Below, piece after piece: positions 32,609 through 40,544 of a DNA stretch of 64,000 nt. Position 1 is the stretch's first letter. The number at the start of each line of letters is the position of its first letter. The position numbers and the translations under genes are program-made. Source of the DNA: CBDFGE01 sp965247055 (GTDB taxonomy: Bacteria; Chloroflexota; Dehalococcoidia; Lucifugimonadales; JAGWBF01); NCBI GenBank assembly GCA_965247055.1, contig CBDFGE010000005.1:1-64000 (forward strand), given 5' to 3'. The notes beneath the pieces are model-generated. The model did not search any database. It worked only from the letters and a program-made list of their open reading frames with translations, and was not told the origin of the DNA.

Positions 32609-33493
32609 GGTCACGTCCCATAGAGTGGTGTAAGAGTACGTCATCCTGTTGATATCGTCTAGGCCGCTGCCTCTGCGAGTTCGGCTCTGGGTAGAGCTTC
32701 GTTGGAGGTGGTTACCTCCTGTGTCATGTATCGACGGCCGACGGCCCACTCGTCGTGCTGCTCAGCTAGGACGGCGCCGACCAGGCGACGGACAGCTGGG
32801 CGGTTAGGGAAGATGCCCACCACATCGGTGCGGCGCCGTATCTCCTTGTTGAGACGCTGCAGGGGGTTGTTGGACCAGATCTTCTTCCAGTGGGCGACGG
32901 GGAAGCTGGAGAAGGCCAGGACGTCGGGTCCAGCCTCGTCCAGTCGAGAGGCGTCCTGTGGGAACGGGTCCTGGAGCTGAGCAATCACCCGCTCGAGTTG
33001 GGCATGCACCTCCTGAGGGGACGGCTGCTGGTAGATGGTGCGTACCATGGTGGCCACCCAGGGCTGAGCGCTCCTGGGGACCCGAGTGAGCAGGTTGGTC
33101 ATGAAGTGGGTGCGGCACCGCTGCCAACTGGCCCCACCGAAGACAGTTGCGATGGCATCCCTGAGTCCCTGATGAGCGTCCGATACCACCAGTTCCACCC
33201 CGCCGAGGCCCCTGGCGACCAGTGAGCGCAGGAAGGCCAGCCAGAAGGCGCCGTCTTCACTGGTACCCACGTCCATCCCAACGATCTCACGCTTGCCCTC
33301 GCTATTGACCGCCGTCGCCACCACCACGCTGACGTTGACTATCCTACCGGCCTCTCTGACCTTCTGGGTTAGTGCGTCCAGCCACAGGTAGGGATATGAT
33401 CCGCCGTCCAGCGGCCGACCCAGGAAGCTCTCCACCACCCCGTCCAGCTCCTGGCAGATACGCGACACTTGGCTCTTTGAGATACCCTCGCAC
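32609..33493 (-). mobile_element. Truncated IS256-family element, inverted copy
   Basis: An 885-bp segment that is the inverted, nearly identical counterpart of 33979-34863. It keeps the right terminal repeat and about two thirds of the transposase but lacks the left end, the start of the gene and its own left repeat. It is cut exactly where the intact copy begins. Confidence 0.9.
32659..33468 (-). pseudogene. IS256-family transposase, N-terminus missing
   Basis: 269 residues corresponding to residues 135-403 of the intact transposase at 33602. Few changes separate them (for example Gly-to-Ser, Ile-to-Val, Glu-to-Gln, Ser-to-Ala), so duplication was recent. The mutator-type DDE core includes VVSDAHQGLRDAI and the C-terminal HWKKIWSNNPLQRLNKE. 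The DNA-binding N-terminus and the first catalytic Asp region are partly lost, so it should not work. Confidence 0.9.
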
Positions 33494-33499
33494 AGTAGA

Positions 33500-34857
33500 G
33501 TCCCAGGAAGTGGTGTAAGAAGAGGAGGGGGTCTGGAGTAAGAGAGACCACCGCGTCATCCTTAGCGGGCAAAGAAGAAAGCTCGAGAAAGGAGGACAAC
33601 GGTGGTCAAGGAAAGGATGGACCTGCTGGAGTTGTTGCGCAAGGGGGGAATGGACGGTGACGTGGACTTCCTACGGGAGGCTCTGAGAGTGCTGGTAGAG
33701 GGGATCATGGATGCGGAGGTGTCTGCGAGGACCGGTGCTGAGTATGGAGAACGCAGCCCTGAGCGGGTGACCCAGCGCAACGGGTATCGGTCCCGGGCGT
33801 GGGATACCCGGGTAGGGACTATGGAACTGCACATCCCGAAGCTTCGAGAGGGGAGCTACTTCCCGAGCCTGCTGGAGCCACGGCGTCGCAGCGAGCGAGC
33901 TCTGCTGGCTGTGATCCAGCAGGCCTATGTGGAAGGTGTATCGACAAGGCGGGTGGACGACCTGGTCAAGGCCCTGGGGTGCGAGGGTATCTCCAAGAGC
34001 CAGGTGTCCCGTATCTGCTCCGAGCTGGACGAGGTGGTGGAGGACTTCCTGGGTCGGCCGCTGGACGGCGGATCATACCCCTACCTGTGGCTGGACGCAC
34101 TAACCCAGAAGGTCAGAGAGGCCGGTAGGATCGTCAACGTCAGCGTGGTGGTGGCGACGGCGGTCAATGGCGAGGGCAAGCGGGAGATCATTGGGATGGA
34201 CGTGGGTACCAGTGAAGACGGCGCCTTCTGGCTGGCCTTCCTGCGCTCACTGGTCGCCAGGGGCCTCGGCGGGGTGGAACTGGTGGTATCGGACGCTCAT
34301 CAGGGACTCAGGGATGCCATCGCAACTGTCTTCGGTGGGGCCAGTTGGCAGCGGTGCCGCACCCACTTCATGACCAACCTGCTCACTCGGGTCCCCAGGA
34401 GCGCTCAGCCCTGGGTGGCCACCATGGTACGCACCATCTACCAGCAGCCGTCCCCTCAGGAGGTGCATGCCCAACTCGAGCGGGTGATTGCTCAGCTCCA
34501 GGACCCGTTCCCACAGGACGCCTCTCGACTGGACGAGGCTGGACCCGACGTCCTGGCCTTCTCCAGCTTCCCCGTCGCCCACTGGAAGAAGATCTGGTCC
34601 AACAACCCCCTGGAGCGTCTCAACAAGGAGATACGGCGCCGCACCGATGTGGTGGGCATCTTCCCTAACCGCCCATCTGTCCGTCGCCTGGTCGGCGCCG
34701 TCCTAGCTGAGCAGCACGACGAGTGGGCCGTCGGCCGTCGATACATGACACAGGAGGTAACCACCTCCAACGAAGCTCTACCCAGAGCCGAACTCGCAGA
34801 GGCAGCGGCCTAGACGATATCAACAGGATGACGTACTCTTACACCACTCTATGGGAC
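33500..34857 (+). mobile_element. IS256-family insertion sequence, complete
   Basis: About 1.36 kb with imperfect inverted ends: GTCCCAGGAAGTGGTGTAAG at 33500 and its inverse at 34857 (18 of 23 match). It carries one transposase. No clear 8-9 bp target duplication is seen, and the 6 bp beyond the right end are shared, inverted, with the other copy. Confidence 0.8.
33602..34813 (+). CDS. IS256-family (mutator-type) transposase
   Basis: A 403-residue transposase. The N-terminal part (MDLLELLRKGGMDGDVDFLREAL...) ends in a TQRNGYRSRAWDTRVGTMEL segment typical of mutator transposases. The catalytic domain carries LWLDALTQKVREAG, LVVSDAHQGLRDAI and a distal Glu in NPLERLNKEIRRRTDVVGIFP. The length matches the IS256 family. 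The GTG at 33602 is preceded by AGGAGGAC. No frameshift or stop interrupts it, so the element may be active. Confidence 0.93.
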   Translation: MVKERMDLLELLRKGGMDGDVDFLREALRVLVEGIMDAEVSARTGAEYGERSPERVTQRNGYRSRAWDTRVGTMELHIPKLREGSYFPSLLEPRRRSERALLAVIQQAYVEGVSTRRVDDLVKALGCEGISKSQVSRICSELDEVVEDFLGRPLDGGSYPYLWLDALTQKVREAGRIVNVSVVVATAVNGEGKREIIGMDVGTSEDGAFWLAFLRSLVARGLGGVELVVSDAHQGLRDAIATVFGGASWQRCRTHFMTNLLTRVPRSAQPWVATMVRTIYQQPSPQEVHAQLERVIAQLQDPFPQDASRLDEAGPDVLAFSSFPVAHWKKIWSNNPLERLNKEIRRRTDVVGIFPNRPSVRRLVGAVLAEQHDEWAVGRRYMTQEVTTSNEALPRAELAEAAA

Positions 34858-35271
34858 GTGACCAACCACAAGCCAGCACCCCTCAAGCTTAAAAGAGTAA
34901 AGCAGAACATCCCGCATCTAACCCGCGTGACGACGGGAAAGCAAGTTCTGGCCTTCTCAGAGGGCGCCATGGCCGTTGATATAGATAGTGATGAGCTTAG
35001 GTCAGAGCAGGAGGTGGGTTCGGTCGGAGACTTTTTTCAGAACATCCAGGACTTAGACCTGGTTGATGAACCGAGTGACCGCGTGCGGCAAGCCTTCGCC
35101 CTTACTCGGGCTATAGAGGATCTTGAGGAATTGGGGTTCTGGGTCTTCGGGGCACGGGAAGTTCAGATTCTGGAGTGTGGGACGGAAAGCGTATCTGACT
35201 GGCCTGTTGCGATCATCCGAGTATTTCGCAAAGACAGTCCGGGTATAGTGTCTACCGGGAAGGGTACCTAA
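34858..35271 (+). pseudogene. 3' part of an unknown gene next to the IS
   Basis: Beyond the IS end the frame reads protein-like for about 135 residues (TNHKPAPLKLKRVKQNIPHLT, FSEGAMAVDIDSDELRSEQE, AIEDLEELGFWVFGAREVQ) and stops at 35271. The family is not recognised. Any start would lie inside the IS256 element (ATG at 34828), so the original 5' end was probably lost to the insertion. It could still be expressed as a fusion from the IS. Confidence 0.45.
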
Positions 35272-35600
35272 CACCCTGTAGACGGCGTACATTTGGATTT
35301 GCCACCTACCGTAGCCACCCCCACACCGCTGAATCCGTTGCCGCTGTTTTGCTCAGCCTCGCCTACCCTCCGCCACCGCCAAGCGCCCGGTCCAGGTTGA
35401 ATGGGGCGCTGATCAGAGCCAGATGGGTAAATGCCTGTGAAAGTTCCCCAGCCCTTCGCCACTGGGGCCGGTCTCCTCGGCATAGAGCCCGAGGTGGTTG
35501 GCAACGAAGGGGTGGGGGGTACCCCGACCAGGTCCCGAGAGGACCGACCGCCCCCAGGATGCGTACCTGGGTCGACCCAACCGGCGGTGTTTCTTGGGAC
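35272..35600. other. Intergenic region without recognised gene
   Basis: About 330 bp between the remnant and the promoter at 35608. ORFs are present on both strands but none shows recognisable domains or a good start site. No repeat or RNA is recognised. Confidence 0.45.
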
Positions 35601-35607
35601 CCGGCTT

Positions 35608-35636
35608 TTGAGTTTTCCGTGGGACGCTGCTATAAT
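35608..35636 (+). promoter_or_regulatory. Sigma-70-like promoter for the GNAT gene
   Basis: TTGAGT at 35608-35613 and a perfect TATAAT at 35631-35636, spaced 17 bp. About 85 nt before the acetyltransferase start. Confidence 0.7.
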
Positions 35637-35721
35637 GGGGATACGTCGCGCCTCCACTACAACTCGCCCATGACCCCGGCTCAATGGCTACCGCACGAGA
35701 CCTCTCGCATGGAGGGACGAA

Positions 35722-36312
35722 ATGCTCCCGGAAGTCAGGCTTGTCAAGGTTACTCGCGACGACGTGAAAAGGGTCGCCGAGTGGCTGGCGGACACCGAGG
35801 TCAACTCGTCTTGGTACGGCACCAATGACCAGGGCGAACCGCTGCATATCGGCTACTCTCCCGCGCACCTGCTGGAGGCCACTACCAGGGAGTGGGAGGA
35901 GGTCTTCAATAGCGAGGAGCGGAAGATATTCTCAGTGGTGACGGCCGACGGGCAGCATGTCGGTGAGGGCCAGATGGTGATCAAGGCCCCTCTGTGGGAG
36001 GCCCAGCTGTTTATCCTCATCGGCCGAAAGGACCTGTGGTATCACGGCTATGGTACCGGCGGCCTCGTCCACCTGCTGGACCTGTCCTTCTACACCTACA
36101 ACCTTCACCGCGCCTGGGTGGACGTGCCCGAATACAACCTTCCCGCCGTCCACATGTGCGAGCGCATCGGCTTCGTCCTGGAAGGTCACCTGCGGGGGAC
36201 CCACCTCAAGGACGGGCAGTGGTACAACTCACTGGCAATGGGGCTGCTGTCCAACGAGTACACCCGCCGCCGCGCCCGCCTGATGGAGCAGTCGGAGGAG
36301 ACCGCCAGATAG
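35722..36312 (+). CDS. GNAT family N-acetyltransferase
   Basis: A 196-residue acetyl-CoA-dependent transferase of the RimJ/RimL-like type. The acetyl-CoA-binding segment appears as FILIGRKDLWYHGYGTGGLVHLL, and the conserved C-terminal part as VDVPEYNLPAVHMCERIGFVLEG. The substrate is unknown; peptide, protein or small amine targets are possible. The start ATG at 35722 follows GGAGGGACGAA. It is 3 nt ahead of the rhomboid gene, so the two are co-transcribed from the promoter at 35608. Confidence 0.88.
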   Translation: MLPEVRLVKVTRDDVKRVAEWLADTEVNSSWYGTNDQGEPLHIGYSPAHLLEATTREWEEVFNSEERKIFSVVTADGQHVGEGQMVIKAPLWEAQLFILIGRKDLWYHGYGTGGLVHLLDLSFYTYNLHRAWVDVPEYNLPAVHMCERIGFVLEGHLRGTHLKDGQWYNSLAMGLLSNEYTRRRARLMEQSEETAR

Positions 36313-36315
36313 CCC

Positions 36316-37074
36316 GTGATCCCCATCTCCGATACGGGCGCCGTCCGGACGGGCCGTCCCGACGTCAATATCTTCCTGATCGCGGTAAACGCCCTCGTTT
36401 TCCTTCACATGCTTTTCCTGGGCGGACTGGACCGGGACATCTTCTTCTTCAAATACGGTCTGATCCCGGCGGAGCTGGCCAAAGGCGTGGAGTTCACCCG
36501 CCTTGGAGGCCCATTAGGGCCGGATATATCCTCGCCCATACCCACCTGGGGGACCGTATTCACCTCCATGTTCGTTCACGGAGGCTTCCTCCATTTCATA
36601 GGGAACATGCTTTTCCTGTGGGTGTTCGGGGACAATATCGAGGCCCGGCTTGGACACGTCAAATATCTTCTTTTCTACCTGGGAGTGGGGATCGCGGCCG
36701 CCTGGGCCCAGGTGGCGACGGACATGGACTCTCAGGTGCCGATGGTCGGCGCCAGCGGGGCCATCTCTGGCGTGTTGGGTGCCTATCTGCTGCTGTACCC
36801 TTACAACCGGGTCACGACCCTGGTCATGTTCTTCTTTATCACCGTCATCCGGGTCCCGGCGCTGTTCCTCCTGGGGTTCTGGTTCATATTGCAGCTGTTC
36901 AACGGGTTGGGCTCCCTGGGCCCGACGTCCTCGGGCGCGGGGGTGGCCTACATGGCCCACGTGGGAGGGTTCGCGGCGGGACTGCTGTTCATGGCGGGAT
37001 ACAAGCTGCTGCTGCGGGAGCCCATCTGGCCGCGGCGTCCGTGGGGCGGGAGCCCCTGGAGGTTCTGGGAGTAG
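36316..37074 (+). CDS. Rhomboid family intramembrane serine protease
   Basis: A 252-residue membrane protein with six predicted membrane helices. The N-terminal helix reads VNIFLIAVNALVFLHMLFL. The loop HGGFLHFIGNMLFLWVFGDN is the rhomboid L1/TM2 motif; the Ser nucleophile is in MVGASGAISGVLGAY, and the catalytic His in YMAHVGGFAAGLLF. It cleaves membrane-spanning substrates within the bilayer. The GTG start at 36316 lies 3 nt after the GNAT stop. Substrates are unknown. Confidence 0.92.
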   Translation: MIPISDTGAVRTGRPDVNIFLIAVNALVFLHMLFLGGLDRDIFFFKYGLIPAELAKGVEFTRLGGPLGPDISSPIPTWGTVFTSMFVHGGFLHFIGNMLFLWVFGDNIEARLGHVKYLLFYLGVGIAAAWAQVATDMDSQVPMVGASGAISGVLGAYLLLYPYNRVTTLVMFFFITVIRVPALFLLGFWFILQLFNGLGSLGPTSSGAGVAYMAHVGGFAAGLLFMAGYKLLLREPIWPRRPWGGSPWRFWE

Positions 37075-37327
37075 CGGCGCTCCGCCGGCCTTTGCCACGG
37101 CGGATTACTCTTCTCCCCCATCAGGGGCCCAGTAGCTCACCATTTATTGGGCCATTCGTTGCCAGAACCTTCCTCGATCCCCGGATAAAGGGCACAGTCA
37201 TCCCAATAGGGGATGAGCGTATCGGTAGAATGGTGGATGACAGGCTGCTGGAGGCATGGGTATCCTTAATGGGAGGGGCGTGGTATTTGCGCGCGGAGAA
37301 CGGCGCATCATCAAGTGGACCCCATGA

Positions 37328-38263
37328 TCAGGACAGCGGTGAGGCTAAAATAAGAGAGTCTACCGCTGGGGTGTCTTGTAAACCTTCACCCGATGGTAAG
37401 GCTCGTGGATGTTCCAGTAAACACCTTTGTGGGCTCACTGCATGGAACACCTGACCCGGTGACCGATAGCCCAGAGCTTGATGGGGCCGCTCTTGGTTGT
37501 AGAAGGCCAGATAAGCCCCAATCCCCTTTCTGGCCTCAGTCCCATTTTGGTATGCCTTCAGGTACACCTCCTCGTACTTGATGCTGCGCCACAGCCGTTC
37601 CACGAAGACGTTGTCCATGCACCGGCCCCTGCCGTCCATGCTCACTTGAACGCCTTGCGCCAGCAGCATGCTGGTGAAGGCCTCGCTGGTGAACTGGCTG
37701 CCCTGGTCGGTGTTGAAGATCTGTGGCCGACCCTTGCTCAAGGCCTCTTCCAGAGCCGCAACACAGAAGTCTACCTCCAGGGTGTTGGACAGCCGCCAGG
37801 CCAACACGTAGCGGCTGTGCCAGTCCATGATGGCCACCAAGTAGAGGAAACCCCGAGCCATGGGTATGTAGGTGATGTCGGTGGCCCACACCTGGTTGAC
37901 CCGGTTGATCTCCAGCCCCCTGAGCAAGTACGGATAGACCTTATGCCCTGGGTTTGGCTTGCTGGTGTTGGGACGCCGGTAGATGGCCTCCAGGCCTATC
38001 AGCTGCATCAGCCGGCGGACCCGCTTGCGGTTGACCTGGTGTCCGTGATTGCTGAGCCAGGCAGTCATCCTTCTGGAGCCGTAGAAAGGTGTCTTCAGGT
38101 ACTGTTGGTCTATGAGGGCCATCAACTCCAAGTCCTCGGCGCCGGCCTCGGTTGGCAGGTAGTACAACGAGGAGCGGCTGATACCCAGCAAGGTGCACTG
38201 GCGCACCAGAGACAGCTTCGGTTCTTCTCGGTCAATCATGGCCCGGCGTTGGGACCGGCTCAC
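37328..38263 (-). CDS. IS3-family transposase OrfB
   Basis: A 311-residue integrase-type DDE protein. The HTH_21-like N-terminus is followed by the rve core: VWATDITYIPMARGFLYL with the first Asp, FNTDQGSQFTSEAF with the second, and the Glu in NVFVERLWRSIKYEEVYL. It ends with YNQERPHQALGYRSPGQVF. It overlaps orfA by 4 nt, and a programmed frameshift would give the OrfAB transposase. Confidence 0.93.
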   Translation of the reverse strand: MSRSQRRAMIDREEPKLSLVRQCTLLGISRSSLYYLPTEAGAEDLELMALIDQQYLKTPFYGSRRMTAWLSNHGHQVNRKRVRRLMQLIGLEAIYRRPNTSKPNPGHKVYPYLLRGLEINRVNQVWATDITYIPMARGFLYLVAIMDWHSRYVLAWRLSNTLEVDFCVAALEEALSKGRPQIFNTDQGSQFTSEAFTSMLLAQGVQVSMDGRGRCMDNVFVERLWRSIKYEEVYLKAYQNGTEARKGIGAYLAFYNQERPHQALGYRSPGQVFHAVSPQRCLLEHPRALPSGEGLQDTPAVDSLILASPLS

Positions 38264-38544
38264 AACCCGAAGCTCCGTGACAAAAAATCCCGTTCCACCT
38301 TGAGCTGCCCAATCTGTTGGTAGAGCTGGGCAGTGAGGACCTCTTGGTCCTTCTCCTGGCGTCCACCACCATTTTCAAAGAGGTGCGGCGCCCCCTGAGT
38401 CAAGGCCTTCTTCCAGGCATGGATCTGGCTCGGGTGGACTTCAAACCGGCTGGCCAGCTCTGCAATGGTGTGCTCCCCCTGGAGCGCGGCCAAAGCCACT
38501 TTGGCCTTGAAGACTGGGCTGTGCTTCTTACGTGTTTGCTTCAT
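38260..38544 (-). CDS. IS3-family OrfA (helix-turn-helix)
   Basis: A 94-residue protein with an HTH (VALAALQGEHTIAELASRFEVH, SQIHAWKKAL) and a C-terminal leucine-zipper-like segment (EVLTAQLYQQIGQLKVERDFL), which fits the DNA-binding partner of OrfB. It is the first gene of the element. Confidence 0.9.
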   Translation of the reverse strand: MKQTRKKHSPVFKAKVALAALQGEHTIAELASRFEVHPSQIHAWKKALTQGAPHLFENGGGRQEKDQEVLTAQLYQQIGQLKVERDFLSRSFGL

Positions 38545-38631
38545 GTCCTGCTCCTTGTTTCCGTCCTATTTTAGGAGCGGGACTCTCTCTTAGCCACCTG
38601 TCCGAATTTTGGGGTCCACCTCAACCGTAGG

Positions 38632-40137
38632 TCAGGAGACGGGACAAGGCTCCGGGCCATTAAATAGACCGATGAAGGGGCTGGAGCGCCACACCCGCCA
38701 GAGAGTGCGCAAGTTGAAGGCTGTGGCAAGCATAGTCCACTCGGCCGCCACGTTAACGAGGCCGCGCAGTAGGAACCTCCGTGCCCCCTGTTGTTCCTTG
38801 ATGATTCCGAAGACTGGCTCGACCAGTTGCTTTCTCAGCTTGTACGCCTCTCTAGCTGCTGAGGTGGACATCCAGGCACGATGACGGCGTAGCACAGCGT
38901 CATGCGGACCTATCGCCAGGCTTCGCCCAATCTCTTTGGCCCTCGTACAGACTCCGAAGGCTGGGCACACCTGGCAGACGGCCTCAGAGGCCCGGTACAG
39001 ACGCAACGGGACTCCATTCGTATGTTGGATACGAATGAACTTGAGCGTCTGTCCCTGCGGACACGTAAAGCTGTCGCTCGGCTCGTTGTAGGTGAATTGG
39101 TCCTTGTGATATGGGTCTTTGAGGAACCGTTGCCGCGACTCCGACACTACCACCTGCTGATCTCGACGGGCGCATTCTTCCAAGTGACTCGCGGCGAAGT
39201 ATCCGGCATCGGCCAACGTCATCTGCGACTTCGTCCCCGTAGTCTCCTCGGCCTGCTCCAGCATCGGAACCAGCAGGGCATTGTCATTGGCCGCATCCAC
39301 CACGTCCACGGCGGTGACCAACATGCCGGTCGCTCCCCCATCCGTCTCTGTGGGTGAGACCATAGCCTGGGCATTGTAGCCAGCCACGATGCCTTGCCTG
39401 CCCTTCATCAGCCTGGCGTCTGGGTCGGTCAGGTTGATGCGCTTGTGGCGCTTTTGACTCGTGAGATCGTCCATCGCCTGCCTCACCTGCTCTCTCAAGA
39501 CCTCCTTGTCAGCCAACTCCCGAGGCAGATGGATGGCAGAGGCATCCTCTCCCGCTTCGTTCTGTGCCTCAAGGTCCGTTATCGCACTCTCCAGCCGCTC
39601 CAAGAGCCCTCGCAGTCCCTCGGCGTCGTAGCTCCTGTTCAGCGAGGCGTTGGCGACCACCTTCGTACCATCCACCGCCTGAACCGCCAGGTCCACCAAC
39701 TTCATCGTCACCGCCGTACGAACCGTACGCTCGAACAGCTTCCTCATGGCCTGCCGATGCCCTCTGTAGAACCTCCACAGGGTGTTGTGGTCCGGATGCT
39801 GCCACCCGGTCAGCCACAGGTACGGTATCTGGTCCCGGGAGGCCGCCTCCAGCTTCCGGCACGAGCGTACCCCGGTCATGAAACCGTACAGCCACACGCT
39901 CAACAGCGCACGTGGATGGTAGGCTGGCGCTCCCAGCACCTCCCCGTCTATCTTCACCTCAAGCTTCCCCCAGTCCTCCCGGTCCAAAGCGTCAACGAAC
40001 TCGGCCACGAACCGCGCCGGATGGTCCAGCGGCAACAACTCGTCAAGCGTCGGCGGCAACATCCACATCTGCTCTCGACCCATCTCTCGAAGCGGCATAT
40101 CACCATCTCCCCAACTGGTGTCGCTTCGAAGGTACAC
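38632..40137 (-). CDS. IS1182-family transposase
   Basis: A 501-residue transposase. The N-terminal DUF772-like domain contains AYHPRALLSVWLYGFMTGVRSC; catalytic acidic residues are in VQAVDGTKVVANAS, TLADAGYFAASHLEEC and the C-terminal LVEPVFGIIKEQQGARRF. A Cys-rich segment (VCQVCPAFGVCTRAKE) is typical of IS1182. The frame is intact. A possible right terminus with GACTTCTGAGACAGGCTC is seen at about 40164-40181, but the matching left end is missing and the IS3 element begins there, so the element is probably immobile. Confidence 0.9.
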   Translation of the reverse strand: MYLRSDTSWGDGDMPLREMGREQMWMLPPTLDELLPLDHPARFVAEFVDALDREDWGKLEVKIDGEVLGAPAYHPRALLSVWLYGFMTGVRSCRKLEAASRDQIPYLWLTGWQHPDHNTLWRFYRGHRQAMRKLFERTVRTAVTMKLVDLAVQAVDGTKVVANASLNRSYDAEGLRGLLERLESAITDLEAQNEAGEDASAIHLPRELADKEVLREQVRQAMDDLTSQKRHKRINLTDPDARLMKGRQGIVAGYNAQAMVSPTETDGGATGMLVTAVDVVDAANDNALLVPMLEQAEETTGTKSQMTLADAGYFAASHLEECARRDQQVVVSESRQRFLKDPYHKDQFTYNEPSDSFTCPQGQTLKFIRIQHTNGVPLRLYRASEAVCQVCPAFGVCTRAKEIGRSLAIGPHDAVLRRHRAWMSTSAAREAYKLRKQLVEPVFGIIKEQQGARRFLLRGLVNVAAEWTMLATAFNLRTLWRVWRSSPFIGLFNGPEPCPVS

Positions 40138-40288
40138 CCAACGACATACCCATTACCAGCTCAGACTTCTGAGACAGGCTCAGTACAGTACACGTAGGCC
40201 CACCAAACTGGACAAAATCAAGAACTTTCGTGCTCAGGTTCAGGCTGACACTGTAACATGGGCTGTTAAGAGGACAATCTATGAATGA

Positions 40289-40516
40289 CCTGATTATAAG
40301 GACCGATGGGCTGACGAAGCTGACAACTCCGTTCTCCATGGGGTGCAGCCCTATGAGGGACCGGTACTCAATCTGGAATATGACGACAGTTGGGTAGCAA
40401 ACATTCCCCAGACTATAGGCGGATATGCGGTACGATACGTTAACACGCCGAAGAGCAGGGCTTGTTCAGGCCAGAGCCTAAAGGGAACCTTCCGGGGGAT
40501 CGATACGTCTATATAG
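40289..40516 (+). pseudogene. Coding remnant with PQTIGGYAV...TPKSRAC motif
   Basis: An open frame of about 75 codons without a convincing start (GTG at 40343 would give 57 residues). It reads DDSWVANIPQTIGGYAVRY then VNTPKSRACSG and looks like the middle of a larger secreted protein. A separate ATG at 40281 in another frame begins MNDLIIRTDGLTKL, resembling the start of an ABC-transporter ATPase, but ends after 38 residues. Both are probably fragments left beside the IS1182 end. Family not identified. Confidence 0.35.
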
Positions 40517-40544
40517 TGAAGTCTTACACCAAAGGAGGGTCCAC

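Larger units (their letters stand above)
37316..38618 (-). mobile_element. IS3-family insertion sequence
   Basis: About 1.3 kb with matching ends: TGGACCCCATGATCAGGACAG at 37316 and, on the minus strand at 38618, TGGACCCCAAAATTCGGACAG. It carries orfA and orfB. Its right end lies 13 bp from the stop codon of the IS1182-type transposase, so it probably inserted into or beside that element. Confidence 0.88.

Noticed and set aside
35994..37454. Long plus-strand ORF over the GNAT and rhomboid genes
   Set aside because: It is an out-of-frame shadow of two well-supported genes. Its tail (37.1-37.3 kb) reads slightly protein-like but is too short to call.
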